Assembly (NCBI RefSeq): GCF_014648095.1
Contig: NZ_BMQL01000006.1
Span: 127,464-191,463, forward strand
Length of the DNA stretch: 64,000 nucleotides
DNA from: Deinococcus ruber
GTDB lineage: Bacteria; Deinococcota; Deinococci; Deinococcales; Deinococcaceae
Direction of reading: 5' to 3'
Shown here: piece after piece, positions 1 through 8,701 of the stretch
Layout: each line of letters opens with the position of its first letter
How positions within the stretch are numbered: the stretch's first letter is position 1
Position numbers and translations under genes: made by a program
Notes under the pieces: model-generated
What the model saw: the letters and a program-made list of their open reading frames with translations, nothing else
What the model was told of the DNA's origin: nothing
Databases searched by the model: none

Positions 1-1
1 A

Positions 2-91
2 GCCGAGGGCTGGCCTGTCACGTCCAGCGTGCTGGAATATGCCGTGTACGACGATCATCTCGAGCTCGACGCGGGCTGGGCCACGCGGTGA
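2..91 (+). CDS. C-terminal end of an unidentified protein (cut by window edge)
   Basis: An open frame enters the window at its left edge and encodes 29 residues before a TGA at 89-91. It overlaps the GTG start of the following nucleotidyltransferase by 4 bases (GTGA), which suggests that the two are translationally coupled. In AbiE-type toxin-antitoxin pairs the antitoxin gene precedes the toxin in this way, so it could be the partner. The short tail has no motif that I recognise, and its identity is open. Confidence 0.5.
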   Translation, partial: AEGWPVTSSVLEYAVYDDHLELDAGWATR

Positions 92-882
92 AGGCAAAGC
101 CCTGTCCGGAGGTGCAACCGCTCCTGCCGTCCTGGTTGCGCCGAGCCTCCAAGCATCCGGCGGCAACCTCGCTGGTCCTGCGTGGCAGTCTGGTCACCCG
201 CGCCCTGTGCGGGCAGGGTCGCCCCGCCGCCGATGTGGATTACCTGATCTCCGGGCCGTTTGATGCTGTCCGACTCGCTGAGTTTGCCACAGAGATCGCG
301 CGCCTTCCCGATGATCGCGTGATCATGGACGTCGTCTCGACCGACGTGATCTGGGCTGAAACGGCGTTTCCTGGGCTGCGAGTGCAGCTTCTCGGACAGG
401 ATCTGCGCGGGGATGCACAGATGTTCCAGGTGGATTTCGCTTATGGGGATCCTCTGGGGCAGCCGCCAGCGCTCCTGAGGATCCCGGAGGTTGGCCCGGT
501 TCTGGCGTGTCAGGCAGAGACGCTATGGGCCTGGAAACTCCACGGCCTGGTAGAGTTCGGACCGGGCCGCTGGCGTGCCAAAGACCTCTACGATCTGCAC
601 CTGCTGGGAACACGGGTTGCGCTGAATCACCACCTGCTTCCAGCACTGGTCGCACTGGCCTTCCGCAGCCGAGACACGGCACTGGATACGTTGGATGATG
701 TCCGAACGCGGGCCGCCTGGGGAATGTCATCGTCGAACGCTCGGAAATGGCGGGCCTTTCAGCGGACCTACGGTGTGGACCTTGATGTTCTTGAGGCCCG
801 GCAGTCGGTACGGGTGCAGCTGGAACGCCTCCTGCCTGCACTGCTGCTCCAAGAGCTTCGGGTGGAAGCTCAGATTAAGTAG
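88..882 (+). CDS. AbiEii/AbiGii-type nucleotidyltransferase (putative toxin)
   Basis: A 264-residue protein of the AbiEii/AbiGii nucleotidyltransferase family. Near residues 30-50 it has the G-S helix of the polymerase-beta-like fold followed by D-V-D. A third acidic strand (QVDFAYGD) lies near residue 113. A late KDLYDLHLL motif is typical of AbiEii-like proteins. Some family members are type IV toxins that transfer NMPs to tRNA; others have no known role. The GTG start is chosen because it overlaps the upstream stop in a GTGA. The presumed antitoxin is outside or at the edge of the window, so toxin function is inference. A strong hairpin 45 bases downstream ends the unit. Confidence 0.8.
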   Translation: MKAKPCPEVQPLLPSWLRRASKHPAATSLVLRGSLVTRALCGQGRPAADVDYLISGPFDAVRLAEFATEIARLPDDRVIMDVVSTDVIWAETAFPGLRVQLLGQDLRGDAQMFQVDFAYGDPLGQPPALLRIPEVGPVLACQAETLWAWKLHGLVEFGPGRWRAKDLYDLHLLGTRVALNHHLLPALVALAFRSRDTALDTLDDVRTRAAWGMSSSNARKWRAFQRTYGVDLDVLEARQSVRVQLERLLPALLLQELRVEAQIK

Positions 883-926
883 AAGGCTCCTGGCACGCGG
901 AGCAGATGCATACTCGCCTCTCCATA

Positions 927-970
927 CTGACTCAGCACAAGATGCCACCTTGTACCGAGTCAGGACCTTT
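927..970 (+). terminator. Stem-loop terminator after the nucleotidyltransferase gene
   Basis: CTGACTC (927-933) pairs with GAGTCAG (957-963). Inside this, ACAAG (937-941) pairs with CTTGT (949-953). A T-rich run follows (TTT then CTTTCT). It is placed well to end transcription of the upstream gene. Confidence 0.5.
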
Positions 971-1100
971 CCTTTCTGCGGGAGACGCGTCATCGATAAA
1001 TCTCAGCACGAAGACCCATCTCATGCGGAGGAGTGACTCTTCCTCGCGATTGAATATCTGGCAGATAGGCTGTGAGTCAACCACTTTACAGGAGGTCAAG

Positions 1101-1661
1101 ATGGATCCATCCCTACCCCTGATGTACGAATGGGTCAAACGCACGAGAGAACAACTCTTCGAGTATATGGCGTCATTACCGAACGACGTGTATCTGCAAG
1201 ACCAGCCCGGTCTGCCTTCGAGCAGCCTCCGTGACATCCACGCTCATGTGGCGAATATGTATCAATGGTGGGTCGGCCGCTTCTCGCTGGGAATTGAACC
1301 TTATCAACAACAACTTGCGGCACTCTCACCCGCGGAGATTGAAACACGCGCTTCTTGGATAGCAGCCATCATCGCGTTGGAACATGCCGAAACCCTCCGG
1401 TTGACAGATGTGAGTGCCACGCGCAAGTTGTTCCTCGACGTGGATCTCCTCATGGCGCGGGCCTTCGAAACCTTCGATCAACTGGATGAACCGTTCGAAG
1501 TCATACGGGCCAGCGGTCGCCCGACCATGGTGACGCAGCGCTGGGTTCTTGTCGCTCAGATCACGCACGAGTTCCATCACAAAGGGCAGATGCTGGCGTA
1601 TGGACGCGCATTGGGGTATCCGTTGCCAGAAGACATCGAAACCGATATGGTGCTCCCCTGA
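1101..1661 (+). CDS. DinB/YfiT-family protein
   Basis: A 186-residue four-helix-bundle protein of the DinB family. The start is ATG 1101, behind the ribosome site GGAGG at 1091-1095; a longer upstream reading frame has no such site. His-containing segments near residue 51 (HAHVANMYQWW) and near 160 (HEFHHKGQM) match the positions of the divalent-metal-binding histidines of this superfamily. DinB-like proteins are numerous in Deinococcus and include thiol transferases and proteins induced by stress; the substrate here is unknown. The gene stands alone and is followed by a long perfect hairpin. Confidence 0.85.
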   Translation: MDPSLPLMYEWVKRTREQLFEYMASLPNDVYLQDQPGLPSSSLRDIHAHVANMYQWWVGRFSLGIEPYQQQLAALSPAEIETRASWIAAIIALEHAETLRLTDVSATRKLFLDVDLLMARAFETFDQLDEPFEVIRASGRPTMVTQRWVLVAQITHEFHHKGQMLAYGRALGYPLPEDIETDMVLP

Positions 1662-1668
1662 ACTGCGG

Positions 1669-1711
1669 GTGACAGCTCAATACGAGAAGGGACCTTGTGC
1701 TGAGCTGTCAC
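1669..1711. terminator. Perfect 11-bp stem-loop downstream of the DinB gene
   Basis: GTGACAGCTCA (1669-1679) is perfectly complementary to TGAGCTGTCAC (1701-1711). A second small stem, AAGG/CCTT, lies inside the loop. No clear T tract follows on either strand. It is probably a transcription end or mRNA-stabilising hairpin. Confidence 0.4.
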
Positions 1712-1874
1712 AATAAATCGTTCCCTGGCGATTGACACTTGCGCTGAAGTGGCCATCCGGCACGGTCGGTACCCGTGTTGCTGAGGAGTCACGTCTGATC
1801 TGCAAAAGGAGCACCAGAAGCATGCCGACGCCGAGCGACTGACGTTCTTTGAGCGTCGCGCGACCGATCAGGGC

Positions 1875-2654
1875 TTGCTACGCTTCAGCATGCCGGAAAC
1901 CGTGTTGGAACGGATCGAACGTGCTGACGTCCAGCACCAGGGCCTCTATGGCGGGGAGATTGGCGTGTTTGGCACGGTGGCAGCGGTGTGTACAGACCCG
2001 AGCCTCCCCATCAACAGCGCACTCGGCTTTGGTCGAGACCTCAGTAACCTATCTGCCGTCGAAGCATTTTATGAAGTGCGGCATCTCCCCTCCCGAGTGA
2101 TCGTGTATGCGCACGGCCAGGCGTTAGACCCCCTTCACGAACGAGGCTACCGATTAACCCTTCAGCTGAATGTCTATCTCTGTTTGCTGCCGAGAGCATC
2201 CCGCCCGTCACCCGGGCCTCCACCGTCCGGCGTGCAGGTGAGGCCTGCTCAACCGCTGGAGTTTGCCGAAGTGAGCACCCTTGGGTTCGGTGCGAGCAGC
2301 AGGGCCATTCTGGAACGGACGTCACAGCGTCCGAACACGGCGCTGTATCTCGCCGAACAGAACGGTCAGCCGATCGGGGCCGGTGCTCTGAGCGTGTTCG
2401 GCGATGTGGCACTCTTCTTCAGCACCGCTACGGTGCCTGTCTTCCGGAGTGTGGGTGCACAGACGGCGCTCCTGGCTCGGCGGCTTGACGACGCACAGGC
2501 AGCACACGCCACGCTGGCAACAGTCATGACGACCGCGGGAAGCCCGAGTGAACGGAATGTGCGTCGGGCTGGCTTCGAGCTGGCTGGCAGCCGGTTGAGT
2601 TTCGAACGGCGCCCGTCATCGCTTCCTGCAGGTTCCTCAGAACGTGAACAGTGA
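1875..2654 (+). CDS. GNAT-family N-acetyltransferase (5' end uncertain)
   Basis: A protein of about 259 residues. Its C-terminal half reads as a GNAT fold: an N-terminal VRPAQPLEFAEV strand, a TALYLAEQNGQPIGAGAL beta4-type segment and a VGAQTALLARRLDD acetyl-CoA loop/helix, ending in the NVRRAGFELAG motif that is usual for GNATs. The N-terminal half may be a second, degenerate GNAT domain. The first usable start is TTG 1875, but coding-like sequence (LTFFERRATDQG) continues upstream in frame to a stop at 1782-1784 without any ATG, GTG or TTG. Either a rare start (ACG 1791 or CTG 1800, just after GAGGAG at 1783-1788) is used, or the start codon has been lost. Substrate unknown. Confidence 0.75.
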   Translation: MLRFSMPETVLERIERADVQHQGLYGGEIGVFGTVAAVCTDPSLPINSALGFGRDLSNLSAVEAFYEVRHLPSRVIVYAHGQALDPLHERGYRLTLQLNVYLCLLPRASRPSPGPPPSGVQVRPAQPLEFAEVSTLGFGASSRAILERTSQRPNTALYLAEQNGQPIGAGALSVFGDVALFFSTATVPVFRSVGAQTALLARRLDDAQAAHATLATVMTTAGSPSERNVRRAGFELAGSRLSFERRPSSLPAGSSEREQ

Positions 2655-3041
2655 ACGGAGCGTCTCTTCTCTGAAAGTCTTTCCTGGACAGCACCACATG
2701 GCTGCGCAGTTCCTAAACCACGAAGCAGTGCTTCGGCTGCAGGTGTCCAGAACCGGCTCAGCACTGAGCGCTGCTCTCCCTTCAGGACTCCCGTATCCAC
2801 CGAACAGCGATGCACAGAATCGGCCAGATGGGATCAGGCACGGCGGTTCTCAACTGACGTCCGCAGCTCAAGGTTGCGCTGGGGTCGGTAGGTGAAGAGC
2901 AGGGTGAGGACGGTTCCCGCACATAGCAGAAGAAGCATTCAGATGGAGCGTGAGGTCGGAGCAGGGGTGGCCTGACAGAACCCAGCCAGAGTGACATGAA
3001 CAGTGCAGAACGCAGGTCGTCATCCGGAGCCGCAGCGCCCG
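2655..3041. other. Gene-free stretch between the GNAT gene and a leaderless small ORF
   Basis: About 390 bases. Short open frames occur on both strands but none has a ribosome site or family-like sequence. The only signal I can support is the TACACT -10 element at its right end (listed separately). Confidence 0.4.
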
Positions 3042-3047
3042 TACACT
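3042..3047 (+). promoter_or_regulatory. Leaderless-type -10 element TACACT
   Basis: TACACT lies six bases before ATG 3054, the spacing of leaderless Deinococcus transcripts (TANNNT, 5-7 bases, start codon). There is no ribosome site between it and the ATG. The -35 region is weak. Confidence 0.5.
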
Positions 3048-3053
3048 GAATCC

Positions 3054-3221
3054 ATGTTCAGCAAGACCCGTCGCCCGCGCCTGTCTGAATTGCCTCCCAT
3101 CGCTGTCTTCCCGCTCTCCTCCGGTCCTCGCCCGGCAGACCAGCAGGCGAGAAGTACCGACCTGCAATCAGCGCTGACACAGCTCCAGCAGGCGAGTCAA
3201 TCCTGCCGCGTGACCGCATGA
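3054..3221 (+). CDS. Small protein of unknown function, coupled to the lactonase gene
   Basis: A 55-residue ORF with no recognised domain. It is basic at the N-terminus (FSKTRRPRLSEL) and Gln-rich at the C-terminus. Two things suggest that it is real: a -10 element spaced for leaderless transcription, and a stop that overlaps the following ATG in an ATGA. It may simply be a coupling leader for the lactonase, or the lactonase start could be misjudged. Confidence 0.4.
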   Translation: MFSKTRRPRLSELPPIAVFPLSSGPRPADQQARSTDLQSALTQLQQASQSCRVTA

Positions 3222-4300
3222 ACGAAGTGGCTGCGACATTTTTCGACGTGTTCGTGGGCAGCTATACCAGCCCTCTGCCCCATGCGCCTCACGCCGATGG
3301 TCAGGGCATTTCTCGGCTCCGACTCGACACCTCCACCGGTCAGCTGAGTGCGCCTGAGGTGGTGGCGCACAGCGTCCAGCCGTCGTTCGTGGCGCTGCAT
3401 CCGGACGGACAGACGCTCTACGCCGTGAGTGAACTTCCGCAGGGTGAGCTCGAGGCGTACCGTGTACAGCCGGATGGAACACTCAGCCGCCTGGGTTCAC
3501 AGCCCACCCAGGGAGCCTTTCCCGCGCATGTCGGTGCAGAGCCGCTGGGACGGTATGTGCTGTGCGTCAACTACGGCAGCGGTGTCTCGGTTCTGGCATT
3601 TCCGCTGGATGAAGACGGGCAGATGGGGCCATGTGTCGCCGCCGCGCAGCATCACGGGCATGGTCCGGATGCGCTGCGTCAGGCTGGCCCCCATCCGCAC
3701 AGCGTCACCGCTTCCCCGGATGGCCGACACGTGTATGTCGCCGATCTGGGCACCGACGAGATCGTCAGGTACGACCTTGCGCCGGAGCGTCTGCTGCACC
3801 GGCTGGATCAGGTTCGGCTGCCGCCGGGCAGTGGCCCCAGGCATCTGGCCTTCGATGCGGCGGGCGAGTGGGCGTTCGTCACGCTGGAACTGAGCGCGGG
3901 CGTGGCCCTGCTGCGGCGCGACCCGGAAACCGGTGAGTTGCAACTGCTCGGGACGTGGCCCACACAGCCGCCGACGTATTCCGGCGACACCGCCCCCGCC
4001 GACGTGCTCGTCAGCCCGGACGGAACCTTCGTGTATGTCTCGAACCGAGGCCATGACAGCGTGGCCGTCTTCCGGCTCGACCGCTCGGCACAGACGTTAA
4101 CCCCCGTGCAGTACGTCTCGGCGCAGGGCCAGACCCCACGCGGCGCGGCCCTGTCACCCGGCGGAGCCTTTCTGCTGGTCGCCAATCAGGACAGTTCCTC
4201 GCTGACGGTGTTTCGCCGCCACCCGGAAGAGGGAACGCTGGAGAGCTGCGGCGTGTTAGCCTGCCCGACTCCCACGTGTGTCTGCGCCGCACCGCGCTGA
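3218..4300 (+). CDS. Lactonase-family beta-propeller protein (6-phosphogluconolactonase-like)
   Basis: A 360-residue seven-bladed beta-propeller of the lactonase family (PF10282, the YbhE/Pgl type). Repeating blade motifs such as VALHPDGQTLYAVSE, TASPDGRHVYVADLG, LVSPDGTFVYVSNRG and ALSPGGAFLLVANQD are plain along the whole length. Family members hydrolyse 6-phosphogluconolactone in the pentose phosphate pathway or act on related lactones; the exact substrate cannot be read here. There is no signal peptide, so it should be cytoplasmic. The start overlaps the preceding small ORF in an ATGA. Confidence 0.88.
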   Translation: MNEVAATFFDVFVGSYTSPLPHAPHADGQGISRLRLDTSTGQLSAPEVVAHSVQPSFVALHPDGQTLYAVSELPQGELEAYRVQPDGTLSRLGSQPTQGAFPAHVGAEPLGRYVLCVNYGSGVSVLAFPLDEDGQMGPCVAAAQHHGHGPDALRQAGPHPHSVTASPDGRHVYVADLGTDEIVRYDLAPERLLHRLDQVRLPPGSGPRHLAFDAAGEWAFVTLELSAGVALLRRDPETGELQLLGTWPTQPPTYSGDTAPADVLVSPDGTFVYVSNRGHDSVAVFRLDRSAQTLTPVQYVSAQGQTPRGAALSPGGAFLLVANQDSSSLTVFRRHPEEGTLESCGVLACPTPTCVCAAPR

Positions 4301-4473
4301 GGCCGCACGACCGGGGAGAGATCAGCGAAGGTAGAAGGCCAGCAATCTCCTGACGCCTCTGCGCCGAATGCGCTGACTACACGCCTGCCGAAGACATCAC
4401 CCGAGACGAGCCAGCTAGGATACATGGTGATGGCACATGCCCGCTCAACCCTTCAGGCGCGGCCCCGTGCAGG

Positions 4474-5685
4474 GTGCCCACTGTGACGGTGCCGATACTG
4501 CTGACCCTCGCCGCCGTGCTTGGCAGCGCCCTGCTCGGTGGTCTGCTCGCCCGTGCCGCCCGCCAACCCGCCGTGATCGGAGAGATGATCGCCGTCATCG
4601 CGCTCGGCCCGGCCCTGCTCGGACGGCTGGCCCCCGCCGCCGAAACCGCGCTGTTCTCGGAGGCGAGCCGTCCGGTGCTGGCAACGCTTGCCCAGTTCGG
4701 CGTCACGGCCTTCATGTTCATCGTCGGTCTGGAAGTACATGTCCAGCCGTCGCGCAGCACCCGCGCCCTGGGAGTCACGCTGGGATCGCTGGTGCTGCCG
4801 CTCCTGCTCGGCATGCTGGCGGCCTCCTGGGCGCTTCCGGCAGCCCGTGGACACGCGGCGCTGTGGGCCTCGGTGCTGTTTATAGGTGCGGCGCTGTCGG
4901 TGACGGCCGTGCCGGTGCTGGCGCTGATTTTGCAGGACCGTGGCCTGGCCCGGACGCCGGAAGCCAGCACCGCCCTCTCGGCTGCCGCGAGCAGCGACGT
5001 GCTGGCGTGGAGCCTGCTGGCCGTGATCGCCGTGAGTACGCCGGGGCCATCGGTGGCGCAGCGGCTCGCGGCCCTGCTGGGGCTGGCGGCCTGGACGCTG
5101 TTGGTGCGAACAGTTCTGACGCACCTGGAGCGCCGTGATCTGCTGCGCCGGGCGGCTCCTCCCCTCCTGATCGGGGCCACTCTGGTGGCAGTGTTCGTGA
5201 GCGCTGCGGCGAGTGACGCCGCCGGACTGCACACCATCATCGGGCCACTGCTGCTGGGAGCGGCCATGCCCCGCCGCAGCAGCCTGCACGCGCTGCTCAG
5301 CGGCACCCTCGGACAGGTCGTCCGGGCGGCGCTCCTGCCGTTTTTCTATCTGACTGCAGGTCTGGCGCTCGACGTTTCTACCTTCGCCCCTCCAAAGGTG
5401 ACGCTGACGCTGCTGCTGGCTGCCGTCATCGGCAAGGTCGGCGGCGTTCTGCTCGGTGCTCGCCTGACGGGATCAGCGTGGTACGAGGCGTGGCGACTGG
5501 GCATTCTGCTCAATACCCGTGGCCTGACCGAACTGGTCTTCCTGACCACCGGGCTGCAACTGGGCGTCATTCAGGCCCCACTGTATACCTCGCTCGTCTT
5601 CATTACCCTGCTGACGACGGTGGCGACTGCGCCACTTCTCGACCTGACGAAACGCCGCTTCGGGGCACTGAAAGAAGCCAGCTGA
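4474..5685 (+). CDS. Cation/proton antiporter (CPA2, Na+/H+ exchanger family)
   Basis: A 403-residue polytopic membrane protein with roughly 11-13 hydrophobic segments over its full length, of the PF00999 Na+/H+ exchanger family. The segments AVIGEMIAVIALGPALLG and FGVTAFMFIVGLEV near the N-terminus are characteristic of CPA2 carriers. The C-terminal half has RRSSLHALLSGTLGQVV and LGILLNTRGLTELVFL, the latter the conserved NTRG.-.EL motif. There is no C-terminal TrkA-N domain, so regulation by nucleotides is not expected. GTG 4474 is given; GTG 4483 is better spaced from AGGGTG and is an alternative. Confidence 0.88.
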   Translation: MPTVTVPILLTLAAVLGSALLGGLLARAARQPAVIGEMIAVIALGPALLGRLAPAAETALFSEASRPVLATLAQFGVTAFMFIVGLEVHVQPSRSTRALGVTLGSLVLPLLLGMLAASWALPAARGHAALWASVLFIGAALSVTAVPVLALILQDRGLARTPEASTALSAAASSDVLAWSLLAVIAVSTPGPSVAQRLAALLGLAAWTLLVRTVLTHLERRDLLRRAAPPLLIGATLVAVFVSAAASDAAGLHTIIGPLLLGAAMPRRSSLHALLSGTLGQVVRAALLPFFYLTAGLALDVSTFAPPKVTLTLLLAAVIGKVGGVLLGARLTGSAWYEAWRLGILLNTRGLTELVFLTTGLQLGVIQAPLYTSLVFITLLTTVATAPLLDLTKRRFGALKEAS

Positions 5686-5730
5686 ACCACCGGGCCGCTA
5701 TCTTCCAGCCCCCAAAGAAAAAGAGACACA

Positions 5731-5739
5731 TGGTACAAT
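5731..5739 (+). promoter_or_regulatory. Extended -10 promoter (TGGTACAAT)
   Basis: TGG followed by TACAAT forms an extended -10 about 90 bases before the HAMP sensor start at 5829. No good -35 is visible, as expected for extended -10 promoters. Confidence 0.4.
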
Positions 5740-5828
5740 TTAATGGAGAAGTCAACGTTTACAACTGAAGAGATGAGTTGACGTGCCGCTGTTGTCATAG
5801 CTGGGAGTCTTCGCCTGAAGGAGTGCCT

Positions 5829-6827
5829 GTGACTGTGTTGTCGACGCCGGGTATAGCCGCCGCGCCTCCGCGCAAACCCTTCCTGAGTCTGCAACTTCGC
5901 CTGATGGTCGCCCTGAGCCTGTCGTTTCTGGTGCTGTTCATCGTGCTGTTCACCGTTTTGCTCCGGGTACTCGAAACGCAGCAACTCTCGCAGGCGCAGG
6001 GCGATCTGCGGCACGTGCTTCAGAAAGTCGCTTCGCAGGTCAACGGCACCGAGGTGGCCGGACTGTACGGGCTGGGCAACGAACTGGTTGCGGAGTACTG
6101 GGAAGACCCGAGCTATCTGAAAAACTTTGGCGGACTGGCCGACATCAGCGACACCGATCCCCGCGCTTTTCCGTTTGCCTACGTGCAGCAGGGCAGAACC
6201 TACGAGCTAGTCGCCAGTGCTGCCGGACGAGGGGCGCAGCTTCCAGCGGCCCCGGCTGCGCTGGCCGCCGGACTGAATCCCAGCACTCGGGGAGCCTTCG
6301 TCACATCAGCGCCGCTTCATCAAAACGGCTACTTCCTGATCGGCACCGTTCCGGTCAAAGATGCGGCGGGACAGATCATCTGCGCGATGGGCGTGAAGTT
6401 CCGCATCGACTACGTATACAACGCCTTTTTGCAGGTCAAGGCGCGGGCCTTGCAGGTGATGGTGGCGCTCTATCTGGTGCTGCTGGCCCTGTTTTCCTAT
6501 ATTTCCAGGCGATTTGCCCGCCCGGTGGCGACCCTGGCACACGAAATGCAGGCCATCCGCGAGGGCGACTATCAGCGGAATTTCTCGCACCTGAGGCGCG
6601 GCCCGTTTGGAGACGAGGTGAGCATGCTGACCGAGGTCTTCGAGGATCTGCTGTCCAGGGTGGCCCGCCGTGAACAGACGCTGGTGCGCGAAGTACAGGC
6701 GCTCCGTATCGAAATCGACCTGAACAAGCGTGAACAGCAGGTCAGTGAAATCGTGGACTCTCAGTCCTTCGTCAGCCTGCGTGAAAAGGCCCGCGCAATG
6801 CGTGAACGCCGTGCCAAAGCGACTTGA
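5829..6827 (+). CDS. Output-less membrane sensor with HAMP domain, paralogue 1
   Basis: A 332-residue protein. GTG 5829 is chosen because AAGGAG lies five bases upstream; the reading frame also extends to a TTG at 5778. Order: a cytoplasmic leader, a transmembrane segment near residues 20-45 (VALSLSFLVLFIVLF), an extracytoplasmic sensory region of about 160 residues with a Cache-like feel (YFLIGTVPVKDAAGQII), a second membrane segment near 215, HAMP (RPVATLAHEMQAIREGDY), then a coiled coil. The C-terminal tail (LRIEID..., EIVD, KARAMRER) recurs in two other proteins of this window. There is no kinase, cyclase or methyl-accepting domain, so the partner must be a separate protein. A two-component pair follows 670 bases downstream. 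Confidence 0.8.
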   Translation: MTVLSTPGIAAAPPRKPFLSLQLRLMVALSLSFLVLFIVLFTVLLRVLETQQLSQAQGDLRHVLQKVASQVNGTEVAGLYGLGNELVAEYWEDPSYLKNFGGLADISDTDPRAFPFAYVQQGRTYELVASAAGRGAQLPAAPAALAAGLNPSTRGAFVTSAPLHQNGYFLIGTVPVKDAAGQIICAMGVKFRIDYVYNAFLQVKARALQVMVALYLVLLALFSYISRRFARPVATLAHEMQAIREGDYQRNFSHLRRGPFGDEVSMLTEVFEDLLSRVARREQTLVREVQALRIEIDLNKREQQVSEIVDSQSFVSLREKARAMRERRAKAT

Positions 6828-7495
6828 TGCTGTAGGCATGGCCCCGGGCAGAACGGCTGCCGGGCCACTGTGCCGAGGTGTTAACGCTGAAATAACGCTC
6901 GGTTCTGTATGAATAGATCTGTTTCGACCAGTACAGGATTAAGAGTTCATCCTTCCTCTCCACCGTCGTCCTGCCCTATCGCATCACAGCGTCAATTTCA
7001 CAGCATCTAAAAGATCATCAACTGTGTTCATGAACAGCAACCTTCGTTTTGCAGCCTTCACCTTACCTTCATGTAGTGTATCTGATCTGTGTTCCAGGGA
7101 TGAAGCCGTGTGGCGTCACTGCGGAACAGTGTTCAAAAAGGCCAATGTAGGCCGTCATTATGCAGGAATTTGGCTGTCGTTTAAGCGTTAAATAAACTTT
7201 TTAGCTCTCTTTGTTTGAAGGAACAGTGCTCGTCTTGGCAGAGATGAAGTCGGTTTTCAGAATCAGATGAAACGGAGGTCAGGAAGTGTGCAGTGGTTTT
7301 TAAAGTAGATTGAAAATTCTGCGCTTCTGATAGACCAACTCCCTCATTTTCCTGTACTTTTGACAGGAAGTTGAGCAACTATTGCCTTTCTCTAATTGAT
7401 TTGTCAGCTTTATGAATGCCACTGTGATAATTGATATTTGTTCCAGCTTTCAACAGGGGCTAGCCCTCTAGCAAATCCATCTTGGAACTATTTTA
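6828..7495. other. AT-rich gene-free stretch upstream of the histidine kinase
   Basis: About 670 bases with clearly lower GC than the flanks and no supportable ORF on either strand. It holds three structures: an imperfect GC-rich hairpin just after the HAMP gene (6839-6867, arms TGGCCC and GGGCCA), a 7-bp hairpin TTCCTGT/ACAGGAA at 7349-7369, and a 10-bp palindrome GGGCTAGCCC at 7457-7466. It may be a long regulatory region or untranslated leader for the kinase. Confidence 0.4.
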
Positions 7496-8701
7496 ATGTT
7501 TTCAGTGCCTTACATAATTCTCAACAAATTAATATCTTTCAGGCCACACAGGTGGACGGTGAACGATTGCAATTCTGAGAACAGCGCAGACGAGTGGCGT
7601 GATCTGACAACGCGTCTGCAAACGGCTCTTGAGGCCGACGCCGTGGTGTATCTGCCCTTCCCAGAGGCCGAGAAACCCCCGATCAGCTCGGACAGCCGGG
7701 CACCCACGTTCAAAGAAAAAAAGCGACGCGATGACGTGAAGGACAGCGGGTATACCGGGCGGACAGGTGCAGCGGCACACGACCTCTGGCCTCATCAGGA
7801 ACCGCTGCATCTGACGCTGGAGCAGGTGCGACACGACAGCCGTCTTCCGCTGCTGCCGACTGTCTTCGCTCTGTTTGCCCCACACAGTCACTGTCTGCTG
7901 GCACCCGTGCGGCTGTCCGGATCGACCTGTGGACTGCTGGCAGCACTGTCGAGCACAGCTTTCAGCAAGCTTCAGGCGCAGCTGGCCGAAGCCTACGCCG
8001 CGCAACTGGCTCTGAGCCTTCAGAATCGGCGGCTGCTGGCCGACCAGGGCCACATCACCCGTGCCCTTCAGGAGTCTCAGTATCTGATTACCGAAGCCGA
8101 GGAACGCACCAAGCGCGAGATCAGCGAGGTGCTGCATTCACGGGTGCAGTCGCGCCTGCTGGTGGCCTGGTACCGGCTGGGCGAGGTCCAGCAGCTCCAT
8201 CCGGAACTGGCGGCGAAGCTGGACGCCATCCGCACCGATCTGGATGACCTGCGCGAGCACGATCTGCGGAGCATCAGCCAGCAGCTTCACCCGGAGGCGC
8301 TGCGGGTCGGCCTGGTCGCGGCCCTTCAGGTCTTTGTAGAGCAGTTGCAGGGCATGGTCGAGGTGGTGATCGACGTGGACGAACACACGCGGCAGCTCGA
8401 CGATCCGCTGTCCAACAAGCTGCCGCACCCTCTGCGGCTGATGATCTTCCGCAGCATCGAAGAAGCCATCGGAAACGTCCTGAAGCACGCTCAGGCCAGC
8501 CGGGTCGAGGTGTCGCTGAGCTACACCGACATGTTCCGGCTGGAAGTGAGCGACAACGGACGCGGGTTCGATCCCGCCGAGATCACGCCCGGCCTGGGGC
8601 TGCTGTGTCTGGCCGCCCGCGTCGAGAGCAGCGGTGGGTTCTGGGGCCTGAACAGCCGACCGGGAGGCCCCACCTCACTGTGGGCCGAGGTGCCTTTATG
8701 A
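7496..8701 (+). CDS. NarL-type sensor histidine kinase with GAF-like input
   Basis: A 401-residue cytoplasmic kinase. Residues about 35-175 look like a GAF-type sensor. The HisKA_3 dimerisation box is ERTKREISEVLHSRV, with the phospho-acceptor His214. The ATPase domain has an N box EEAIGNVLKHA near 320 and a G1 box DNGRGFDP near 350. No membrane segment is present. ATG 7496 has no ribosome site, and GTG 7559 after AGGTGG is a possible shorter start. Its stop overlaps the response regulator start in an ATGA, so the two are a cognate pair. The signal is unknown. Confidence 0.85.
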   Translation: MFSVPYIILNKLISFRPHRWTVNDCNSENSADEWRDLTTRLQTALEADAVVYLPFPEAEKPPISSDSRAPTFKEKKRRDDVKDSGYTGRTGAAAHDLWPHQEPLHLTLEQVRHDSRLPLLPTVFALFAPHSHCLLAPVRLSGSTCGLLAALSSTAFSKLQAQLAEAYAAQLALSLQNRRLLADQGHITRALQESQYLITEAEERTKREISEVLHSRVQSRLLVAWYRLGEVQQLHPELAAKLDAIRTDLDDLREHDLRSISQQLHPEALRVGLVAALQVFVEQLQGMVEVVIDVDEHTRQLDDPLSNKLPHPLRLMIFRSIEEAIGNVLKHAQASRVEVSLSYTDMFRLEVSDNGRGFDPAEITPGLGLLCLAARVESSGGFWGLNSRPGGPTSLWAEVPL

